Assembly (NCBI GenBank): GCA_003971905.1
Contig: RSEE01000042.1
Span: forward strand, 186,001 to 250,000
Direction: 5' to 3'
DNA length: 64,000 bases
Source: Moniliella sp. 'wahieum'
Taxonomy: Eukaryota > Basidiomycota > Moniliellomycetes > Moniliellales > Moniliellaceae
The position numbers were made by a program, and so were the translations under genes. Under the pieces are notes generated by a model, which did no database searches, was not told the DNA's origin, and was given only the letters and a program-made list of their open reading frames with translations. How positions within the stretch are numbered: position 1 is the first letter of the stretch; each line of letters begins with the position of its first letter. Positions 58,451 through 64,000 of this stretch are shown here, piece by piece.

Positions 58451-59998
58451 TCACGTTTGCATCCGCTGCGCTGCAGGAAGCTGAGGCGACACAGGTAGTC
58501 CCAGCTGAGGCGACACAGGAGCACCTGCCGCCTGAGGTGAGGAAGGGGCTGATGGGCGCTGGGCATGCAGAGATACGGGTGGCACAGACTGGAGTTCCTT
58601 CTTTGCGGCGGGGGCCTTGCTGGCTTCCACGGGCTGGGAAGGTGCTGGCCCAAGCGGTGGGCCAGTTGGATCCATCGGCCCATCCTTGTAGAACAGACTT
58701 TGGGAGATGCCAAACTGCCATGGCCTCAGCTGCAAACGCGGGTCGAGACGCGCCTCATGTGCGACCCGTCTCTCGGCTGCTTGCAGTGCATCCCCGGCAG
58801 CCAGAAGGTTGATCCCCCTTTTCTCCATTGCTGCTACTGCGGCCCGCGACTCAGCCCGCATTCGGGAAATCTGCTCAGCCGTCACGGCGTCGGCATGAGG
58901 AACGTCTGCGGCCATCGCAACGCCAGTCAAAGCTGCACTGAGTAGACTGGGGGTCTTTGAGGACCCACGTTCGCGACTTGGTGCACCCAGTTCCGCAGGT
59001 TTCGAATGTGAGGCCTTTGGAGTCGTGTTCCCTCCTTTGGCGCTTGTAGCTGGCGAGTTCCGATCGCCAGTCTTAGGAGTATTTGCCGGCACATTGGGCG
59101 AGGCAGGCTTAGACCCGCCGCCCAGTAGCGACCCCAACAGTTCTCTGCGACGCGCTGTCGCAACCTTCTTGGCCTGGAGAGAAGCACGTTTGGCCTTCTC
59201 GGCCTGCTGCGCTTCTTGGGCGGCTTGCTTAGCCTTGAGTTCCTCACGGGACTTGAGAATCCGATTCAGCCCAGCTTGCTCAGCCTGTTTGGCCACCTGG
59301 TCCCGTTCAGAGGCCAGTGCTTTGCGCTCTGCCGCCGATGGCTTAGTTTTGCGCGGTGGGGGATCGTCCTCTTCACTCTCGGCGCGCATGCGCTTTTTTG
59401 GTGGAGCTCGAGGCTTCGGTGCAGGTGCAGCCTCCGGAGTAAAGTCATCTTCACCATCTTCACTGTCAGAGGGGATGTGCTTCTTAGCCCGTTTGGGTGC
59501 TCGCTCACGTCCCTCGTCCCGCTTGGCATCCCGTCCCCGTGTTAAGGTGCGAGCCTTGAGCTTATCCGTCTTTCCACGTCCTTTCCGCGGTTGAGGGGGC
59601 GGGGCCGCATCCGGATCCGAGTCGTAGAAATCCATGGCACCAGGAGGGGTCGGCGCAGGCGCAGGCCGCTGAGGCAGCGAATCGCCGGGAGACTGGACGC
59701 CAGACTGAAGAATACGAGTGCAGTCGGTACAGAAGAAATCCTTGGACCAGTCGCGAGGGGGGCGGTTTGCTTTCCTGTCGGCTTCGTCCCAGCATGCCAT
59801 GTGTTGCCACAGATGGCATCGATCACACCAAAACACTTGGCCCTCGTCTGTTCTGTCGGACGGCAGGCTGTCGCGGTGGGCGTGGCACACCTCGCAGCGT
59901 AAGGTCCACACCTCATCCACAGAGTCGTCCGTTTCGTCATCTGAGGGGGGCACGACCTTGGTGGCCCTGCGCGATGATCTGCCAGCTTTGGCGGGCAT
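58451..59998 (-). CDS. PHD-finger nuclear protein
   Basis: Probable histone-tail reader. Starts MPAKAGRSSRRATKVVPPSD (ATG 59996-59998). A single PHD finger spans about residues 34-93: LRCEVCHAHRD, FWCDRCHLWQHMACWDEADR and KDFFCTDC, giving the C4HC3 ligand order with the Trp typical of methyl-lysine readers. Basic and acidic low-complexity tracts follow (KRAKKHIPSDSEDGEDDF, KKRMRAESEEDDPP). A Lys/Ala/Glu-rich probable coiled coil (SERDQVAKQAEQAGLNRILK, ELKAKQAAQEAQQAEKAKRA) and a conserved-looking AEQISRMRAESRAAVAAMEK come next, then a Pro/Ser tail. The 515 residues are uninterrupted, in contrast with neighbours. PHD position and tail resemble Bye1-like proteins, but I see no TFIIS central domain, so no symbol is given. 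Confidence 0.88.
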   Translation of the reverse strand: MPAKAGRSSRRATKVVPPSDDETDDSVDEVWTLRCEVCHAHRDSLPSDRTDEGQVFWCDRCHLWQHMACWDEADRKANRPPRDWSKDFFCTDCTRILQSGVQSPGDSLPQRPAPAPTPPGAMDFYDSDPDAAPPPQPRKGRGKTDKLKARTLTRGRDAKRDEGRERAPKRAKKHIPSDSEDGEDDFTPEAAPAPKPRAPPKKRMRAESEEDDPPPRKTKPSAAERKALASERDQVAKQAEQAGLNRILKSREELKAKQAAQEAQQAEKAKRASLQAKKVATARRRELLGSLLGGGSKPASPNVPANTPKTGDRNSPATSAKGGNTTPKASHSKPAELGAPSRERGSSKTPSLLSAALTGVAMAADVPHADAVTAEQISRMRAESRAAVAAMEKRGINLLAAGDALQAAERRVAHEARLDPRLQLRPWQFGISQSLFYKDGPMDPTGPPLGPAPSQPVEASKAPAAKKELQSVPPVSLHAQRPSAPSSPQAAGAPVSPQLGLPVSPQLPAAQRMQT

Positions 59999-61339
59999 GA
60001 TGTGGCAGGTAGCAGGCAAGTGGCGGTTGGTGGCGGTGGCGATCGAATCGCCCAGGTCTCGTTCTGAGATCTGAGCAGAAGCGACAAACGGTGGCCGGTG
60101 GCGATGCGGGAACAATACATTTCAAAAAATCTGGCCTGCAAAATCCAGCCTCCACCTGGCCCTCTTCGCTCCCATCTCTGCAGCCCTTGATTCAGGGCGG
60201 TCTGGGGCAGCGAAGGGCAGCGCCCCTCCAGCCCCACCGCGCGCGGCTGCTGTTCATGCCGCCCTCGGCGCTGGGACGAACGATATGCCGGGAGAAGCAC
60301 TTAGTTCCTGGCGCCTTGATGCACCTTCCATTGCCGCCGGGGCCGTCTAACAGGATACCGTGGAACGGAAAGGGGGGCCGGCCGTCTGCTGCTGCCACCG
60401 CAAGAACGATGGCAGATGTCCATCCGAGCCGACGAGTACTCGGATCAGAAGAATTCAGTGCCCCCCTCCCCCTTCCGCTTGCGACAGGTGGCATGGTAAG
60501 GAAGGCAGAGAGAAATGAAGAGAAAAAGACAATGCGTCGAAGAGAAGACAAACATGTCAAGGCCCCTGCCTTACAGGGCCAGGGTCACAGACCGGTTGCC
60601 GAACACTACTAGTCCACGAACTCATCACGCGTGTGCGGAGGCCTGCAGAGTGGCATGCAGAGCGGGGGCCGTGAGGATGAGGGGGCGGGGATGGCAGGGA
60701 GTGGTGGTAACCCAGGGGGGTGCGGGCCACGCACGTCAGCGCGCCACCGCCACCAGCACGATGGATTCATTGTGCGCGCCTTGCTAGCGCTCAGGCCCCG
60801 AGCGAGGAGTGCTAGTGACCGGTGAGGCTCTGGTGACCTCACCGGTCGGCCTGGTCGGTGGACTCCGACTCAGGCGCCACGTCCCCACTGTGGTTGCGTA
60901 AGCCACTGCCTGGCCGGCCAGCCGAACGTGCCCCTCGGGCCCCTTGCCCTGCGCTGAGGCACAGCGCGGCACTAGTGTGCGGCCCAGCACCCACCGGCCA
61001 CCCCCCCGTTCTGTGTGGCCAGCCGGTGCGCTCCTGTGCCGCCCTAGCCTCCCTCGGCCCAGGCCGCTCGCCCGCCCAGTGCGCCCACCCCGCCACAGCA
61101 CCAGTGTCCCAGGGGACAGGGGAACAGTGCGCAGCTGTGCGGCGCGCAGCTCCAACACTGCCCCCACACCTCCCCTCCCCTCATGCATCATGGGGCACTT
61201 TATCTCCCGCGCTAGTCCCCGGCTAGGTAGCTGCTAGCCGCCTGGTTCCCCCCCCCTCCCCCCTCGCCATCCGCTCTTGGTCTTTCCCTTTCCCCCCCCA
61301 CACCACCCTCCATCTGCGCCCACACCCTCTTCCTTTGCC
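59999..61339. other. Divergent intergenic region, 1.3 kb
   Basis: Between the PHD gene (-) and the VWA gene (+). GC-rich, with long chance open frames and no recognisable protein. A pyrimidine-rich stretch (61245-61330) leads to the VWA start. Confidence 0.4.
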
Positions 61340-62830
61340 ATGGCAGGTGGTGTGTTCGGCATGTTTGGCGCGGCCGCCGCGCAGTCACTCGTCGCTTCCG
61401 ATCCATCCTCCTCCGCCCCCCGTCCGCTCCGGGCGTGCTCACGCTTGCCGATTGGGATGCCTTTGCCTCCTCGCCCGCACCTGCTCCCACGCGTCCAGCT
61501 CGCACTCTGGACCTTGTCTTTGTCATGGACGCTACTGGGAGTATGGGCTCCTACATCCGCGAAGCCACCCGCAACATTGAGGCAATCTGCGATACGTTGA
61601 TCTCTCAATCCGACGACCTTCGCGGCCCCGATGCCCTGCGGATTGCTCTCATTGCCTACCGTGACCATCCCCCCCAAGATCGAAGCTATGTCACCAAGAC
61701 ATTTCCATTTACCACCTCTGTTGCTGAGGTCAAGGCCAATCTCCACACCCTCTATGCATCTGGAGGAGGTGATGGCCCCGAGGCAGTCACCGCGGCGATG
61801 GCCGAGCTCGTGGCTCTTCCCTGGAGGCCCGAAGCAACCAAGCTGGCTGTGCTCATCACCGATGCGCCGCCCCATGGGATCGGCGAAATGGGCGATGGGT
61901 TCCCTCAGGGCTCTCCTGATGGCCATGACCCCCTCGTTCTCGCCCGCATCATGGCCCCAAGGTATTGGCTTGCTGATGGTGGCATGCGAGCCGGCCTTGT
62001 CGGCGTACCGGTATGCGGTCGACTTTTCCATGGTGTGGTCCAAATTACTGGGGGAACGTGCGTCCCCCTACACAGCCAGCCTACTTAGTCATGTTATTGT
62101 TGCAGCTGCAGCGGAGGCGATGGACTTGGAACGCATACAAGGATGTGGGGGACGAGCTCATGGATCGTTTGCACTCTCTCTCGCTCAATCCGAATGGTGC
62201 TAATACGACGTTGGATGAGATTGCGAGGGAGTTGCACTCCAACTCACTTTTGTTGCGACAAGAGAATACTAAGCAACTCTATCTCGAGTCGATCTACACT
62301 GAATCGGTCGAGGCGGAGCACAATCGCTCAGTCTTTGCTTCTTCCCCTTCGTTGGACGTGGCTCGTCCCCAACTGCAACGGGTCATGGCAACCCGCTTGA
62401 ACGCCTCATACCGTCAAACACGTCAAGTCAACACCTCTTTCCGCCCCACCTCTACGAGCACCCCTCCTCGCCCAGCTAAACGGACCATGCGCACCACATT
62501 TGACTCGTACTCTGCCGGACCTGGACTCAGCACCTCGATCTCCCCCTCGGCTTCTACACCTGGGCTTGGATTTTCCCCTGCGTCCCCCGCCACCCATGGA
62601 GTACCTCGATTCGTGCGCAACGTCCGCAGGCCTTCCTCGATTCGGATGAGGAGGAAGAGGAAGAGGAGGAGGAGGCACCCTTACCAGTAGCCGTATCGAC
62701 GGCATCGGGCACCTACGAAGTAGCGGGCGCAGATGGCCAGAAGCTCTTCTTTGGCCAAGGTCCCCTGTCCTTTGACCAAGCTCGTCGTTTGGCCTGGCAG
62801 ACGGCCCAGCGAAGTGGCCTCGCTGCCTAA
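61340..62830 (+). CDS. VWA-domain protein (alpha-kinase-type VWA), acidic C-terminus
   Basis: Starts MAGGVFGMFGAAAAQSLVAS (ATG 61340). The von Willebrand A fold begins TLDLVFVMDATGSMGSYIRE, with a D-x-T-x-S MIDAS of the VWKA type, and continues LRIALIAYRDHPPQDRSYVT, NLHTLYASGGGDGPEAVTAA and TKLAVLITDAPPHGIGEMGD. After ARIMAPR the frame moves to GIGLLMVACEPALSAYRYAV, then to QITGGTCVPLHSQPTYL and to an alpha-helical part (DELMDRLHSLSLNPNGANTT, QLYLESIYTESVEAEHN). A Ser/Thr/Pro linker follows. A Glu-rich tract (DSDEEEEEE...) leads to a small conserved tail (EVAGADGQKLFFGQGPLSFD, ending RSGLAA; TAA 62828). Shifts occur near 61412, 61963, 62020, 62080 and 62622. Function unknown; VWA usually means metal-dependent protein binding. 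Confidence 0.8.
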
Positions 62831-63221
62831 CATCCTCTTCTGCCCGCTCAACCATGCTCTTTCTACTTCCTCGCATATGTCAGACGTGCACAATACCCCA
62901 TAACGGATCTGTTCCTGTGAACGTTTAACGTGCTCAATCCCTACATTTGATTCGGCTCCTTGGCTGGCGGACACCACACAGTATATAAGAAGTGCAACAG
63001 ACAACTGTTGTTATGAAGCGTGGACAATATGGACGAAGGGGGTTCTTGGGTAAGAGCCGAACTGAGGTGAAAGTGCTTGTTCCATATGCGTACACCACAT
63101 ATAAAGTTCTGCAAGACCGAGGCAACGACGGTGTCCATGGGGTTATGGGCTAGATTCGAAGAACAACGGGCTTTCCCCTTAGTGACGATAATGTAAAGGC
63201 TGTCTCGTCCACGACCAAGCA
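62831..63221. other. Intergenic before the tRNA
   Basis: No gene seen. It includes the 3' flank of the VWA gene and the upstream region of the tRNA gene. Confidence 0.4.
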
Positions 63222-63314
63222 GCTCCGATCTTCCAGTGGTTAGGAAGTGGGATTTTGAATAGGCACCTGTCAAGACATCTTCCCGAAACCTGGGTTCGAA
63301 TCCCAGTTGGAGCT
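63222..63314 (+). tRNA. tRNA-Gln (anticodon UUG) with a 21-nt intron
   Basis: The cloverleaf can be drawn completely. Acceptor GCTCCGA pairs with TTGGAGC (one G-T). D arm TTCC/GGAA. Anticodon stem TGGGA/TCCCG. T arm CTGGG-TTCGAAT-CCCAG. The anticodon TTG lies at 63255-63257 with U33 before it. The intron is 63259-63279, in the canonical place one base after the anticodon, and contains TCAA able to pair with the anticodon TTGA (bulge-helix-bulge). Mature length 72 nt. A T7 Pol III terminator follows within about 10 bases (63317-63323). Confidence 0.9.
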
Positions 63315-63316
63315 TA

Positions 63317-63323
63317 TTTTTTT
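63317..63323 (+). terminator. RNA polymerase III terminator of the tRNA gene
   Basis: A run of seven T shortly after the 3' end of the tRNA, the standard Pol III stop signal. Confidence 0.7.
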
Positions 63324-63505
63324 CTCTTCGAATGTGTGAAGTCACACCCCAGGTCCTGCTTAAAAGTGTAGGAGAGCTGATATATTCCGCTGGCGCGGAA
63401 CCAAAAATAGCAAGAAACGGCCCGCGCCCAACCTCTTACGACGTCGGCTTGCTTCGGCTTATCTGGTTCTGCAACCACCACCACTACCTCCTGCTAGTGC
63501 CGGCG

Positions 63506-64000
63506 ATGAGCGACGAGGTGGAACACCGGGTGATCAATATTGCACTCCTAGTGGCTGACACGCCTCCGCCCAAGGTGACGGAGAAGTTTGGTGACTACAC
63601 CAAGATCTACCCTCGCTTCTTGAACGGCGCGCTAGCCACCATTCCTCGCTTCCGTCACCACTACACTGCCGAGCTCAACATTGTCCCCTTCCATGTGCGT
63701 AATGTGGATGATTACCCTTCCGGGGAGGACCTTGGTGAGGGTAAGTGGGATGCATCATGATCACCGGCTCCGCCTCGAACGCGTACGAAGACAACGAGTG
63801 GACGAACAAGATGGTCAAGTTCATCCAGTATGTGGCTGAGGACCATCCCTTGGTTCGCATTATGGGCATCTGCTGGGGCCACCAAATTGTAGCCCGCGCA
63901 TTTGGGGCCAAGGTCGAATCCAACCCTCTTGGATGGGAGGTCAGTACTCAGTCGATGCTGATCCTTGCTGATTTATACTGACTATCGTTGATCTGCCCAG
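63506..64000 (+). CDS. Class I glutamine amidotransferase-like protein, 5' part (continues past window)
   Basis: The GMP-synthase-like GATase1 family of fungi hydrolyses gamma-glutamyl substrates or donates ammonia. It starts MSDEVEHRVINIALLVADTP (ATG 63506-63508) and continues EKFGDYTKIYPRFLNGALAT, HHYTAELNIVPFHVRNVDDY, MITGSASNAYEDNEWTNKMV and IMGICWGHQIVARAFGAKVE. The GICWGHQ nucleophile elbow contains the catalytic Cys. One base is missing near 63753 (GATGC-ATC); adding it gives WDAIMITGSASN in one frame. An intron begins at 63940 (GTCAGT) with a CTGAC branch site and ends exactly at the last base (CCCAG), so the next exon starts at the following base. The catalytic His/Glu lie outside the window. 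Confidence 0.85.

Noticed and set aside
63735-63759. Intron starting at GTGAGGGTAAGT in the amidotransferase gene
   Set aside because: The sequence continues the conserved protein (WDAIMITG) if one C is restored near 63753, and no acceptor lies before the conserved block.

Overview
The window is nuclear DNA of a fungus, most likely a plant-associated basidiomycete yeast or smut relative (Ustilaginomycotina is my guess, at low confidence). The reasons are spliceosomal introns of about 50-110 bp with GT...AG ends and CTGAC/TACTAAC branch sites, a fungal gene set (Cyc8/Ssn6, Zn2Cys6 activator, arabinono-lactone oxidase, PHO80-type cyclin, Alr-type CorA), a moderately GC-rich composition, few introns per gene, and a secreted pectin methylesterase. 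About 20 protein genes and one intron-containing tRNA are recognisable. I see no rRNA, no CRISPR and no recognisable transposon protein.

Layout. 0.9-9.1 kb: pectinesterase (-), Yop1/REEP membrane-shaping protein (+), large Zn2Cys6 transcription factor (+). 9.7-19.1 kb: WrbA/Pst2 flavodoxin-like reductase (-), HCNGP/SAP30BP-like protein (-), an unrecognised two-helix membrane protein (-), argininosuccinate synthase (+), D-arabinono-1,4-lactone oxidase (-). 19.5-30.5 kb, all on the minus strand: retromer VPS35, an unrecognised protein, CorA-type Mg2+ transporter, Trf4-like poly(A) polymerase. 30.5-32.8 kb: a spacer full of short palindromic repeats. 32.8-42.0 kb: Cyc8/Ssn6 corepressor (+), PHO80-like cyclin (-), complex I 75-kDa subunit (+), ribosomal protein uL14/L23 (+). 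42.0-48.8 kb: gene-poor, repeat-bearing. 48.8-62.8 kb: tandem CCCH zinc-finger protein (+), 3-hydroxyisobutyrate dehydrogenase (-), BTB protein (-), Sec4/Rab8 GTPase (-), PHD-finger protein (-), VWA protein (+). 63.2-64.0 kb: tRNA-Gln(UUG) with a 21-nt intron and the 5' end of a class I glutamine amidotransferase.

The genes are unrelated housekeeping and regulatory functions in ordinary eukaryotic single-gene arrangement, and I see no operon or metabolic cluster. The dominant odd feature is that most conserved genes (ARG1, complex I, VPS35, uL14, Sec4, Cyc8 and others) can be read through their conserved domains only by changing frame. Where family conservation fixes the ancestral codons, the change is usually one missing G or C next to a G/C run. 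This looks like uncorrected base-calling error rather than mass pseudogenisation. For that reason many CDS entries are spans joined across frames. The most distinctive non-coding signals are a dispersed repeat with a hairpin-ended 60-nt unit (44.8-45.1 and 53.8-54.0 kb) and recurring GTGACTAG / CATGTCA / TTGAAC palindromic motifs in the spacers.
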